This document shows positions 13,650 through 26,415 of a stretch of DNA of 64,000 bases, one piece after another. The notes beneath the pieces are model-generated. The model searched no databases. It was not told where the DNA came from and saw nothing but the letters and a program-made list of their open reading frames with translations. The position numbers and the translations under genes were made by a program. The stretch comes from Ophiura sarsii. Lineage: Eukaryota > Echinodermata > Ophiuroidea > Amphilepidida > Ophiuridae. Within the stretch, counting starts at the first letter, position 1. Every line of letters begins with the position of its first letter. The stretch is taken from the NCBI GenBank assembly GCA_035610835.1, contig JAYJML010000201.1:1-64000 (forward strand), written 5' to 3'.

Positions 13650-14118
13650 AGGGAGCACAGCACCGAGACGCTCTCCATAGACTTTACTGTTAAAAAAGGC
13701 TTACTTAAATGGCTCTAGTTTCTAAATTAGCCATAAAATTTCAATGAAATTTTGATATGTTTTAATCACAAGGGTAATCTACAACATATCCCAATATGAA
13801 GCAAACTTTCTCGTGCACTTTTTTTGCTATAAGCCGCCGCATAACAACGTAGTGATATGCCTACCTAAATTCGGTCTCCGGTCTGGATATCACCGCGTGT
13901 GTAAATCGGTCCGTGAAATTAAAATTGACCTCAAATCACCTAGTTTAAATGTCAGAACATCAACTACACATTTCAAACACAACATATTATTGAAAAATTA
14001 TATCATAAACCGTCAAAAAATAACTCTCTTTCCCGCCAAATAGGAACTTTTGTCGTGATAAACTTTGAGTGATCGCGACGATAGCGTGTCGCGATACCTA
14101 TTTAGTTATGTGCTCCCT
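13650..14118 (+). repeat. B10, complete
   Basis: It has CACCGAGACGC near the left end and the B7-type right half. Together with A19 and B11 it repeats the B7-A15-B8 order. Confidence 0.96.
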
Positions 14119-14636
14119 TATAGAGCACAAATTTGCTCAAAATCATTCAAAATTGATATCAAATTTTTCAGCGTGAAATTTTGAACAAACTAGCCAAATA
14201 AAATTACAATTGAACAATCCGTTTTTGAAATATGATCTGATCACGGAGGCCGCATCTTCCGTAAAATCACTATTATTTTCCGTTTTTTGACTCTAGACGC
14301 GGCACGCTTTGATTTGTTAGGCCTACACTCACGAAATTCAAACTTTTTGACTCAAATCCAACTTATTTTGATTTCGATCAGTCTCTGATTATGTCGACCT
14401 AACCCACCTATAACACATCAACTGAAATAACGCTGTGTTTTTGTTTAAAAAAGAGCAACCACACCCCCCCCCCCCCCTGTTTTTTAAACCGGACAAAGTT
14501 GGCCTATGCCATAAATACACTGCCCAGTAGATATCAAAACGCATAGATTTGGGTGAAACCCGACTTTTATTTATTGCATTGTGTAATACACCTACACTGG
14601 ATCGGAGCACGCGGGAGATCGGGCACCTGGCGCTAT
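14119..14636 (+). repeat. A19
   Basis: Shares CCAACTTATTTTG and the shortened right junction with A15. Confidence 0.95.
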
Positions 14637-15111
14637 AGGGAGCACAGCACCAAGACGCTCTCCATAGACTTTACTGTTAAAAAAGGCTTACTTAAATGGC
14701 TCTAGTTTCTAAATTAGCCATAAAATTCAATGAAAATTGAAATTTTGATATGTTTTACTCACAAGGGTAATCTACAACATATCTCAATATGAAGCAAACT
14801 TTCTCGTGCACTTTTTTTGCTATAAGCCGCCGCATAACAACGTAGTGATATGCCTACCTAAATTCGGTCTCCGGTCTGGATATCACCGCGTGTGTAAATC
14901 GGTCCGTGAAATAAAAATTGACCTCAAATCACCTAGTTTAAATGTCAGAACATCAACTACACATTTCAAACACAACATATTAGTGAAAAATTATATCATA
15001 AACCGTCAAAAAATAACTCTCTTTCCCGCCAAATAGGAACTATTGTCGTGATAAACTTTGAGTGATCGCGACGATAGCGTGTCGCGATACCTATTTAGGT
15101 ATGTGCTCCCT
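14637..15111 (+). repeat. B11, complete
   Basis: Same unusual variants as B8. Confidence 0.96.
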
Positions 15112-15626
15112 TTATAGAGCACAAATTTGCTCAAAATCATTCAAAATTGATATCAAATTTTTCAGCGTGAAATTTTGAACAAACTAGCCAAATAAAATTA
15201 CAATTGAACAATCCGTTTTTGAAATATGATCTGATCACGGAGGCCGCATCTTCCGTAAAATCACTATTATTTTCCGTTTTTTGACTCTAGACGCGGCACG
15301 CTTTGATTTGTTAGGCCTACACTCACGAAATTCAAACTTTTTGACTCAAATCCAACTGATTTTGATTTCGATCAGTCTCTGATTATGTCGACCTAACCCA
15401 CCTATAACACATCAACTGAAATAACGCTGTGTTTTTGTTTAAAAAAGAGCAACCACACACCCCCCCTGTTTTTTAAACCGGACAAAGTTGGCCTATGCCA
15501 TAAATACACTGCCCAGTAGATATCAAAACGCATAGATTTGGGTGAAACCCGACTTTTATTTATTGCATTGTGTAATACACCTACACTGGATCGGAGCACG
15601 CGGGAGATCGGGCACCTGGCGCTATA
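15112..15626 (+). repeat. A20
   Basis: Short poly-C class (7 C). The same length recurs in A23, A25, A28 and A31. Confidence 0.95.
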
Positions 15627-16095
15627 AGGGAGCACAGCACCAAGACGCTCTCCATAGACTTTACTGTTAAAAAAGGCTTACTTAAATGGCTCTAGTTTCT
15701 AAATTAGCCATAAAATTTCAATAAAATTTTGATATGTTTTACTCACAAGGGTAATCTACAACATATCTCAATATGAAGCAAACTTTCTCGTGCACTTTTT
15801 TTGCTATAAGCCGCCGCATAACAACGTAGTGATATGCCTACCTAAATTCGGTCTCCGGTCTGGATATCACCGCGTGTGTAAATCGGTCCGTGAAATTAAA
15901 ATTGACCTCAAATCACCTAGTTTAAATGTCAGAACATCAACTACACATTTCAAACACAACATATTAGTGAAAAATTATATCATAAACCGTCAAAAAATAA
16001 CTCTCTTTCCCGCCAAATAGGAACTATTGTCGTGATAAACTTTGAGTGATCGCGACGATAGCGTGTCGCGATACCTATTTAGGTATGTGCTCCCT
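15627..16095 (+). repeat. B12, complete
   Basis: Left-half variant TTTCAATAAAATTTTG, shared with B15, B17 and B19. The right half is standard (ATATTAGTGAAAA). Confidence 0.96.
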
Positions 16096-16616
16096 TATAG
16101 AGCACAAATTTGCTCAAAATCATTCAAAATTGATATCAAATTTTTCAGCGTGAAATTTTGAACAAACTAGCCAAATAATATTACAATTGAACAATCCGTT
16201 TTTGAAATATGATCTGATCACGGAGGCCGCATCTTCCGTAAAATCACTATTATTTTCCGTTTTTTGACTCTAGACGCGGCACGCTTTGATTTGTTAGGCC
16301 TACACTCACGAAATTCAAACTTTTTGACTCAAATCCAACTGATTTTGATTTCGATCAGTCTCTGATTATGTCGACCTAACCCACCTATAACACATCAACT
16401 GAAATAACGCTCTGTTTTTGTTTAAAAAAGAGCAACCACACACCCCCCCCCCCCCCTGTTTTTTAAACCGGACAAAGTTGGCCTATGCCATAAATACACT
16501 GCCCAGTAGATATCAAAACGCATAGATTTGGGTGAAACCCGACTTTTATTTATTGCATTGTGTAATACACCTACACTGGATCGGAGCACGCGGGAGATCG
16601 GGCACCTGGCGCTATA
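16096..16616 (+). repeat. A21
   Basis: ACGCTCTGTTTTTG variant, shared with A26 and A29. Poly-C is 14 long. Confidence 0.95.
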
Positions 16617-17085
16617 AGGGAGCACAGCACCGAGACGCTCTCCATAGACTTTACTGTTAAAAAAGGCTTACTTAAATGGCTCTAGTTTCTAAATTAGCCA
16701 TAAAATTTCAATGAAATTTTGATATGTTTTACTCACAAGGGTAATCTACAACATATCTCAATATGAAGCAAACTTTCTCGTGCACTTTTTTTGCTATAAG
16801 CCGCCGCATAACAACGTAGTGATATGCCTACCTAAATTCGGTCTCCGGTCTGGATATCACCGCGTGTGTAAATCGGTCCGTGAAATTAAAATTGACCTCA
16901 AATCACCTAGTTTAAATGTCAGAACATCAACTACACATTTCAAACACAACATATTATTGAAAAATTATATCATAAACCGTCAAAAAATAACTCTCTTTCC
17001 CGCCAAATAGGAACTTTTGTCGTGATAAACTTTGAGTGATCGCGACGATAGCGTGTCGCGATACCTATTTAGTTATGTGCTCCCT
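16617..17085 (+). repeat. B13, complete
   Basis: CACCGAGACGC at the left and the B7-type right half. B16 and B18 are the same. Confidence 0.96.
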
Positions 17086-18115
17086 TATAGAGCACAAATT
17101 TGCTCAAAATCATTCAAAATTGATATCAAATTTTTCAGCGTGAAATTTTGAACAAACTAGCCAAATAAAATTACAATTGAACAATCCGTTTTTGAAATAT
17201 GATCTGATCACGGAGGCCGCATCTTCCGTAAAATCACTATTATTTTCCGTTTTTTGACTCTAGACGCGGCACGCTTTGATTTGTTAGGCCTACACTCACG
17301 AAATTCAAACTTTTTGACTCAAATCCAACTGATTTTGATTTCGATCAGTCTCTGATTATGTCGACCTAACCCACCTATAACACATCAACTGAAATAACGC
17401 TGTGTTTTTGTTTAAAAAAGAGCAACCACACACCCCCCCCCCCTGTTTTTTAAACCGGACAAAGTTGGCCTATGCCATAAATACACTGCCCAGTAGATAT
17501 CAAAACGCATAGATTTGGGTGAAACCCGACTTTTATTTATTGCATTGTGTAATACACCTACACTGGATCGGAGCACGCGGGAGATCGGGCACCTGGCGCT
17601 TTATAGAGCACAAATTTGCTCAAAATCATTCAAAATTGATATCAAATTTTTCAGCGTGAAATTTTGAACAAACTAGCCAAATAAAATTACAATTGAACAA
17701 TCCGTTTTTGAAATATGATCTGATCACGGAGGCCGCATCTTCCGTAAAATCACTATTATTTTCCGTTTTTTGACTCTAGACGCGGCACGCTTTGATTTGT
17801 TAGGCCTACACTCACGAAATTCAACCTTTTTGACTCAAATCCAACTGATTTTGATTTCGATCAGTCTCTGATTATGTCGACCTAACCCACCTATAACACA
17901 TCAACTGAAATAACGCTGTGTTTTTGTTTAAAAAAGAGCAACCACACACCCCCCCTGTTTTTTAAACCGGACAAAGTTGGCCTATGCCATAAATACACTG
18001 CCCAGTAGATATCAAAACGCATAGATTTGGGTGAAACCCGACTTTTATTTATTGCATTGTGTAATACACCTACACTGGATCGGAGCACGCGGGAGATCGG
18101 GCACCTGGCGCTATA
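17086..18115 (+). repeat. A22-A23 (17090-17605, 17606-18115)
   Basis: The junction is GGCGCTTTATA|GAGCAC. Poly-C is 11 in A22 and 7 in A23. Confidence 0.95.
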
Positions 18116-18584
18116 AGGGAGCACAGCACCAAGACGCTCTCCATAGACTTTACTGTTAAAAAAGGCTTACTTAAATGGCTCTAGTTTCTAAATTAGCCAT
18201 AAAATTTCAATAAAATGTTGATATGTTTTACTCACAAGGGTAATCTACAACATATCTCAATATGAAGCAAACTTTCTCGTGCACTTTTTTTGCTATAAGC
18301 CGCCGCATAACAACGTAGTGATATGCCTACCTAAATTCGGTCTCCGGTCTGGATATCACCGCGTGTGTAAATCGGTCCGTGAAATTAAAATTGACCTCAA
18401 ATCACCTAGTTTAAATGTCAGAACATCAACTACACATTTCAAACACAACATATTATTGAAAAATTATATCATAAACCGTCAAAAAATAACTCTCTTTCCC
18501 GCCAAATAGGAACTTTTGTCGTGATAAACTTTGAGTGATCGCGACGATAGCGTGTCGCGATACCTATTTAGTTATGTGCTCCCT
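18116..18584 (+). repeat. B14, chimeric copy
   Basis: The left half carries CACCAAGACGC and TTTCAATAAAAT like B12. The right half carries ATATTATTGAAAA, GGAACTTTTGTCG and TTTAGTTATG like B13. The switch lies between about 18220 and 18450. This fits a crossover or gene conversion between the two B types. Confidence 0.93.
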
Positions 18585-19615
18585 TATAGAGCACAAATTT
18601 GCTCAAAATCATTCAAAATTGATATCAAATTTTTCAGCGTGAAATTTTGAACAAACTAGCCAAATAAAATTACAATTGAACAATCCGTTTTTGAAATATG
18701 ATCTGATCACGGAGGCCGCATCTTCCGTAAAATCACTATTATTTTCCGTTTTTTGACTCTAGACGCGGCACGCTTTGATTTGTTAGGCCTACACTCACGA
18801 AATTCAAACTTTTTGACTCAAATCCAACTGATTTTGATTTCGATCAGTCTCTGATTATGTCGACCTAACCCACCTATAACACATCAACTGAAATAACGCT
18901 GTGTTTTTGTTTAAAAAAGAGCAACCACACACCCCCCCCCCCCTGTTTTTTAAACCGGACAAAGTTGGCCTATGCCATAAATACACTGCCCAGTAGATAT
19001 CAAAACGCATAGATTTGGGTGAAACCCGACTTTTATTTATTGCATTGTGTAATACACCTACACTGGATCGGAGCACGCGGGAGATCGGGCACCTGGCGCT
19101 TTATAGAGCACAAATTTGCTCAAAATCATTCAAAATTGATATCAAATTTTTCAGCGTGAAATTTTGAACAAACTAGCCAAATAAAATTACAATTGAACAA
19201 TCCGTTTTTGAAATATGATCTGATCACGGAGGCCGCATCTTCCGTAAAATCACTATTATTTTCCGTTTTTTGACTCTAGACGCGGCACGCTTTGATTTGT
19301 TAGGCCTACACTCACGAAATTCAAACTTTTTGACTCAAATCCAACTGATTTTGATTTCGATCAGTCTCTGATTATGTCGACCTAACCCACCTATAACACA
19401 TCAACTGAAATAACGCTGTGTTTTTGTTTAAAAAAGAGCAACCACACACCCCCCCTGTTTTTTAAACCGGACAAAGTTGGCCTATGCCATAAATACACTG
19501 CCCAGTAGATATCAAAACGCATAGATTTGGGTGAAACCCGACTTTTATTTATTGCATTGTGTAATACACCTACACTGGATCGGAGCACGCGGGAGATCGG
19601 GCACCTGGCGCTATA
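18585..19615 (+). repeat. A24-A25 (18589-19105, 19106-19615)
   Basis: Same junction and C-tract pattern as A22-A23: 12 C then 7 C. Confidence 0.95.
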
Positions 19616-20084
19616 AGGGAGCACAGCACCAAGACGCTCTCCATAGACTTTACTGTTAAAAAAGGCTTACTTAAATGGCTCTAGTTTCTAAATTAGCCAT
19701 AAAATTTCAATAAAATTTTGATATGTTTTACTCACAAGGGTAATCTACAACATATCTCAATATGAAGCAAACTTTCTCGTGCACTTTTTTTGCTATAAGC
19801 CGCCGCATAACAACGTAGTGATATGCCTACCTAAATTCGGTCTCCGGTCTGGATATCACCGCGTGTGTAAATCGGTCCGTGAAATTAAAATTGACCTCAA
19901 ATCACCTAGTTTAAATGTCAGAACATCAACTACACATTTCAAACACAACATATTAGTGAAAAATTATATCATAAACCGTCAAAAAATAACTCTCTTTCCC
20001 GCCAAATAGGAACTATTGTCGTGATAAACTTTGAGTGATCGCGACGATAGCGTGTCGCGATACCTATTTAGGTATGTGCTCCCT
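19616..20084 (+). repeat. B15, complete
   Basis: B12-type copy. Confidence 0.96.
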
Positions 20085-20602
20085 TATAGAGCACAAATTT
20101 GCTCAAAATCATTCAAAATTGATATCAAATTTTTCAGCGTGAAATTTTGAACAAACTAGCCAAATAAAATTACAATTGAACAATCCGTTTTTGAAATATG
20201 ATCTGATCACGGAGGCCGCATCTTCCGTAAAATCACTATTATTTTCCGTTTTTTGACTCTAGACGCGGCACGCTTTGATTTGTTAGGCCTACACTCACGA
20301 AATTCAAACTTTTTGACTCAAATCCAACTGATTTTGATTTCGATCAGTCTCTGATTATGTCGACCTAACCCACCTATAACACATCAACTGAAATAACGCT
20401 CTGTTTTTGTTTAAAAAAGAGCAACCACACACCCCCCCCCCCTGTTTTTTAAACCGGACAAAGTTGGCCTATGCCATAAATACACTGCCCAGTAGATATC
20501 AAAACGCATAGATTTGGGTGAAACCCGACTTTTATTTATTGCATTGTGTAATACACCTACACTGGATCGGAGCACGCGGGAGATCGGGCACCTGGCGCTA
20601 TA
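20085..20602 (+). repeat. A26
   Basis: ACGCTCTGTTTTTG variant; 11 C. Confidence 0.95.
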
Positions 20603-21071
20603 AGGGAGCACAGCACCGAGACGCTCTCCATAGACTTTACTGTTAAAAAAGGCTTACTTAAATGGCTCTAGTTTCTAAATTAGCCATAAAATTTCAATGA
20701 AATTTTGATATGTTTTACTCACAAGGGTAATCTACAACATATCTCAATATGAAGCAAACTTTCTCGTGCACTTTTTTTGCTATAAGCCGCCGCATAACAA
20801 CGTAGTGATATGCCTACCTAAATTCGGTCTCCGGTCTGGATATCACCGCGTGTGTAAATCGGTCCGTGAAATTAAAATTGACCTCAAATCACCTAGTTTA
20901 AATGTCAGAACATCAACTACACATTTCAAACACAACATATTATTGAAAAATTATATCATAAACCGTCAAAAAATAACTCTCTTTCCCGCCAAATAGGAAC
21001 TTTTGTCGTGATAAACTTTGAGTGATCGCGACGATAGCGTGTCGCGATACCTATTTAGTTATGTGCTCCCT
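20603..21071 (+). repeat. B16, complete
   Basis: B13-type copy. Confidence 0.96.
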
Positions 21072-22106
21072 TATAGAGCACAAATTTGCTCAAAATCATT
21101 CAAAATTGATATCAAATTTTTCAGCGTGAAATTTTGAACAAACTAGCCAAATAAAATTACAATTGAACAATCCGTTTTTGAAATATGATCTGATCACGGA
21201 GGCCGCATCTTCCGTAAAATCACTATTATTTTCCGTTTTTTGACTCTAGACGCGGCACGCTTTGATTTGTTAGGCCTACACTCACGAAATTCAAACTTTT
21301 TGACTCAAATCCAACTGATTTTGATTTCGATCAGTCTCTGATTATGTCGACCTAACCCACCTATAACACATCAACTGAAATAACGCTGTGTTTTTGTTTA
21401 AAAAAGAGCAACCACACACCCCCCCCCCCCCCCCTGTTTTTTAAACCGGACAAAGTTGGCCTATGCCATAAATACACTGCCCAGTAGATATCAAAACGCA
21501 TAGATTTGGGTGAAACCCGACTTTTATTTATTGCATTGTGTAATACACCTACACTGGATCGGAGCACGCGGGAGATCGGGCACCTGGCGCTTTATAGAGC
21601 ACAAATTTGCTCAAAATCATTCAAAATTGATATCAAATTTTTCAGCGTGAAATTTTGAACAAACTAGCCAAATAAAATTACAATTGAACAATCCGTTTTT
21701 GAAATATGATCTGATCACGGAGGCCGCATCTTCCGTAAAATCACTATTATTTTCCGTTTTTTGACTCTAGACGCGGCACGCTTTGATTTGTTAGGCCTAC
21801 ACTCACGAAATTCAAACTTTTTGACTCAAATCCAACTGATTTTGATTTCGATCAGTCTCTGATTATGTCGACCTAACCCACCTATAACACATCAACTGAA
21901 ATAACGCTGTGTTTTTGTTTAAAAAAGAGCAACCACACACCCCCCCTGTTTTTTAAACCGGACAAAGTTGGCCTATGCCATAAATACACTGCCCAGTAGA
22001 TATCAAAACGCATAGATTTGGGTGAAACCCGACTTTTATTTATTGCATTGTGTAATACACCTACACTGGATCGGAGCACGCGGGAGATCGGGCACCTGGC
22101 GCTATA
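21072..22106 (+). repeat. A27-A28 (21076-21596, 21597-22106)
   Basis: Poly-C is 16 in A27 and 7 in A28. Junction GGCGCTTTATA|GAGCAC. Confidence 0.95.
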
Positions 22107-22575
22107 AGGGAGCACAGCACCAAGACGCTCTCCATAGACTTTACTGTTAAAAAAGGCTTACTTAAATGGCTCTAGTTTCTAAATTAGCCATAAAATTTCA
22201 ATAAAATTTTGATATGTTTTACTCACAAGGGTAATCTACAACATATCTCAATATGAAGCAAACTTTCTCGTGCACTTTTTTTGCTATAAGCCGCCGCATA
22301 ACAACGTAGTGATATGCCTACCTAAATTCGGTCTCCGGTCTGGATATCACCGCGTGTGTAAATCGGTCCGTGAAATTAAAATTGACCTCAAATCACCTAG
22401 TTTAAATGTCAGAACATCAACTACACATTTCAAACACAACATATTAGTGAAAAATTATATCATAAACCGTCAAAAAATAACTCTCTTTCCCGCCAAATAG
22501 GAACTATTGTCGTGATAAACTTTGAGTGATCGCGACGATAGCGTGTCGCGATACCTATTTAGGTATGTGCTCCCT
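22107..22575 (+). repeat. B17, complete
   Basis: B12-type copy. Confidence 0.96.
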
Positions 22576-23093
22576 TATAGAGCACAAATTTGCTCAAAAT
22601 CATTCAAAATTGATATCAAATTTTTCAGCGTGAAATTTTGAACAAACTAGCCAAATAAAATTACAATTGAACAATCCGTTTTTGAAATATGATCTGATCA
22701 CGGAGGCCGCATCTTCCGTAAAATCACTATTATTTTCCGTTTTTTGACTCTAGACGCGGCACGCTTTGATTTGTTAGGCCTACACTCACGAAATTCAAAC
22801 TTTTTGACTCAAATCCAACTGATTTTGATTTCGATCAGTCTCTGATTATGTCGACCTAACCCACCTATAACACATCAACTGAAATAACGCTCTGTTTTTG
22901 TTTAAAAAAGAGCAACCACACACCCCCCCCCCCTGTTTTTTAAACCGGACAAAGTTGGCCTATGCCATAAATACACTGCCCAGTAGATATCAAAACGCAT
23001 AGATTTGGGTGAAACCCGACTTTTATTTATTGCATTGTGTAATACACCTACACTGGATCGGAGCACGCGGGAGATCGGGCACCTGGCGCTATA
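22576..23093 (+). repeat. A29
   Basis: ACGCTCTGTTTTTG variant; 11 C. Confidence 0.95.
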
Positions 23094-23562
23094 AGGGAGC
23101 ACAGCACCGAGACGCTCTCCATAGACTTTACTGTTAAAAAAGGCTTACTTAAATGGCTCTAGTTTCTAAATTAGCCATAAAATTTCAATGAAATTTTGAT
23201 ATGTTTTACTCACAAGGGTAATCTACAACATATCTCAATATGAAGCAAACTTTCTCGTGCACTTTTTTTGCTATAAGCCGCCGCATAACAACGTAGTGAT
23301 ATGCCTACCTAAATTCGGTCTCCGGTCTGGATATCACCGCGTGTGTAAATCGGTCCGTGAAATTAAAATTGACCTCAAATCACCTAGTTTAAATGTCAGA
23401 ACATCAACTACACATTTCAAACACAACATATTATTGAAAAATTATATCATAAACCGTCAAAAAATAACTCTCTTTCCCGCCAAATAGGAACTTTTGTCGT
23501 GATAAACTTTGAGTGATCGCGACGATAGCGTGTCGCGATACCTATTTAGTTATGTGCTCCCT
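23094..23562 (+). repeat. B18, complete
   Basis: B13-type copy. Confidence 0.96.
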
Positions 23563-24600
23563 TATAGAGCACAAATTTGCTCAAAATCATTCAAAATTGA
23601 TATCAAATTTTTCAGCGTGAAATTTTGAACAAACTAGCCAAATAAAATTACAATTGAACAATCCGTTTTTGAAATATGATCTGATCACGGAGGCCGCATC
23701 TTCCGTAAAATCACTATTATTTTCCGTTTTTTGACTCTAGACGCGGCACGCTTTGATTTGTTAGGCCTACACTCACGAAATTCAAACTTTTTGACTCAAA
23801 TCCAACTGATTTTGATTTCGATCAGTCTCTGATTATGTCGACCTAACCCACCTATAACACATCAACTGAAATAACGCTGTGTTTTTGTTTAAAAAAGAGC
23901 AACCACACACCCCCCCCCCCCCCCCCCCTGTTTTTTAAACCGGACAAAGTTGGCCTATGCCATAAATACACTGCCCAGTAGATATCAAAACGCATAGATT
24001 TGGGTGAAACCCGACTTTTATTTATTGCATTGTGTAATACACCTACACTGGATCGGAGCACGCGGGAGATCGGGCACCTGGCGCTTTATAGAGCACAAAT
24101 TTGCTCAAAATCATTCAAAATTGATATCAAATTTTTCAGCGTGAAATTTTGAACAAACTAGCCAAATAAAATTACAATTGAACAATCCGTTTTTGAAATA
24201 TGATCTGATCACGGAGGCCGCATCTTCCGTAAAATCACTATTATTTTCCGTTTTTTGACTCTAGACGCGGCACGCTTTGATTTGTTAGGCCTACACTCAC
24301 GAAATTCAAACTTTTTGACTCAAATCCAACTGATTTTGATTTCGATCAGTCTCTGATTATGTCGACCTAACCCACCTATAACACATCAACTGAAATAACG
24401 CTGTGTTTTTGTTTAAAAAAGAGCAACCACACACCCCCCCTGTTTTTTAAACCGGACAAAGTTGGCCTATGCCATAAATACACTGCCCAGTAGATATCAA
24501 AACGCATAGATTTGGGTGAAACCCGACTTTTATTTATTGCATTGTGTAATACACCTACACTGGATCGGAGCACGCGGGAGATCGGGCACCTGGCGCTATA
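23563..24600 (+). repeat. A30-A31 (23567-24090, 24091-24600)
   Basis: Poly-C is 19 in A30, the longest in the array, and 7 in A31. Confidence 0.95.
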
Positions 24601-25069
24601 AGGGAGCACAGCACCAAGACGCTCTCCATAGACTTTACTGTTAAAAAAGGCTTACTTAAATGGCTCTAGTTTCTAAATTAGCCATAAAATTTCAATAAAA
24701 TTTTGATATGTTTTACTCACAAGGGTAATCTACAACATATCTCAATATGAAGCAAACTTTCTCGTGCACTTTTTTTGCTATAAGCCGCCGCATAACAACG
24801 TAGTGATATGCCTACCTAAATTCGGTCTCCGGTCTGGATATCACCGCGTGTGTAAATCGGTCCGTGAAATTAAAATTGACCTCAAATCACCTAGTTTAAA
24901 TGTCAGAACATCAACTACACATTTCAAACACAACATATTAGTGAAAAATTATATCATAAACCGTCAAAAAATAACTCTCTTTCCCGCCAAATAGGAACTA
25001 TTGTCGTGATAAACTTTGAGTGATCGCGACGATAGCGTGTCGCGATACCTATTTAGGTATGTGCTCCCT
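24601..25069 (+). repeat. B19, complete
   Basis: B12-type copy. The right end is followed by GTTATA instead of TATA. Confidence 0.96.
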
Positions 25070-25961
25070 GTTATAGAGCACAAATTTGCTCAAAATCATT
25101 CAAAATTGATATCAAATTTTTCAGCGTGAAATTTTGAACAAACTAGCCAAATAAAATTACAATTGAACTGATTTTGATTTCGATCAGTCTCTGATTATGT
25201 CGACCTAACCCACCTATAACACATCAACTGAAATAACGCTGTGTTTTTGTTTAAAAAAGAGCAACCACACACCCCCCCCCCCCCCTGTTTTTTAAACCGG
25301 ACAAAGTTGGCCTATGCCATAAATACACTGCCCAGTAGATATCAAAACGCATAGATTTGGGTGAAACCCGACTTTTATTTATTGCATTGTGTAATACACC
25401 TACACTGGATCGGAGCACGCGGGAGATCGGGCACCTGGCGCTATAAGAGCACAAATTTGCTCAAAATCATTCAAAATTGATATCAAATTTTTCAGCGTGA
25501 AATTTTGAACAAACTAGCCAAATAAAATTACAATTGAACAATCCGTTTTTGAAATATGATCTGATCACGGAGGCCGCATCTTCCGTAAAATCACCATTAT
25601 TTTCCGTTTTTTGACTCTAGACGCGGCACGCTTTGATTTGTTAGGCCTACACTCACGAAATTCAAACTTTTTGACTCAAATCCAACTGATTTTGATTTCG
25701 ATCAGTCTCTGATTATGTCGACCTAACCCACCTATAACACATCAACTGAAATAACGCTGTGTTTTTGTTTAAAAAAGAGCAACCACACACCCCCCCCCCC
25801 CTGTTTTTTAAACCGGACAAAGTTGGCCTATGCCATAAATACACTGCCCAGTAGATATCAAAACGCATAGATTTGGGTGAAACCCGACTTTTATTTATTG
25901 CATTGTGTAATACACCTACACTGGATCGGAGCACGCGGGAGATCGGGCACCTGGCGCTATA
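25070..25961 (+). repeat. A32 (internally deleted, 25076-25446) and A33 (25447-25961)
   Basis: A32 is about 371 bp. It jumps from ...CAATTGAAC straight to TGATTTTGATTTCG near 25168, losing roughly 143 bp. The two breakpoints share AAC in complete copies, so the deletion looks microhomology-mediated. A33 is full length. Confidence 0.95.
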
Positions 25962-26415
25962 AGGGAGCACAGCACCAAGACGCTCTCCATAGACTTTACT
26001 GTTAAAAAAGGCTTACTTAAATGGCTCTAGTTTCTAAATTAGCCATAAAATTTCAATGAAATTTTGATATGTTTTACTCACAAGGGTAATCTACAACATA
26101 TCTCAATATGAAGCAAACTTTCTCGTGCACTTTTTTTGCTATAAGCCGCCGCATAACAACGTAGTGATATGCCTACCTAAATTCGGTCTCCGGTCTGGAT
26201 ATCACCGCGTGTGTAAATCGGTCCGTGAAATTAAAATTGACCTCAAATCACCTAGTTTAAATGTCAGAACATCAACTACACATTTCAAACACAACGTATT
26301 AGTGAAAAATTATATCATAAACCGTCAAAAAATAACTCTCTTTCCCGCCAAATAGGAACTACTTTGAGTGATCGCGACGAAGCGTGTCGCGATACCTATT
26401 TAGGTATGTGCTCCC
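25962..26415 (+). repeat. B20, decayed right-edge copy
   Basis: The last module of the array. It has lost about 13 bp (GGAACTACTTTGAGTG) and one T in the hairpin loop (GACGAAGCGTG). Unique sequence starts immediately after the right inverted end (TGTGCTCCC, 26407-26415). Confidence 0.95.

Larger units (their letters stand above)
184..26415. repeat. Two-module satellite array, 33 A and 20 B copies
   Basis: The array has no foreign sequence in it. Module A (about 515 bp) starts GAGCACAAATTTGCTC and ends CACCTGGCGCTATA. Module B (about 470 bp) starts AGGGAGCACA and ends TGTGCTCCCT. The order is B1 A1-3 B2 A4 B3 A5 B4 A6-8 B5 A9 B6 A10-14 B7 A15 B8 A16-17 B9 A18 B10 A19 B11 A20 B12 A21 B13 A22-23 B14 A24-25 B15 A26 B16 A27-28 B17 A29 B18 A30-31 B19 A32-33 B20. 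B never sits next to B. All copies are in the same orientation and differ by few substitutions, which indicates recent homogenisation. Open frames recur in both modules (minus strand of A, plus strand of B). The A frame runs through the variable poly-C tract and shifts with its length, and the B frame needs a GTG start, so I do not regard either as a gene. Confidence 0.97.

Noticed and set aside
184..26415. Centromeric satellite
   Set aside because: Possible in principle, but nothing in the sequence shows it. Array ends lie within the window and no CENP-B-like box was identified in A or B.
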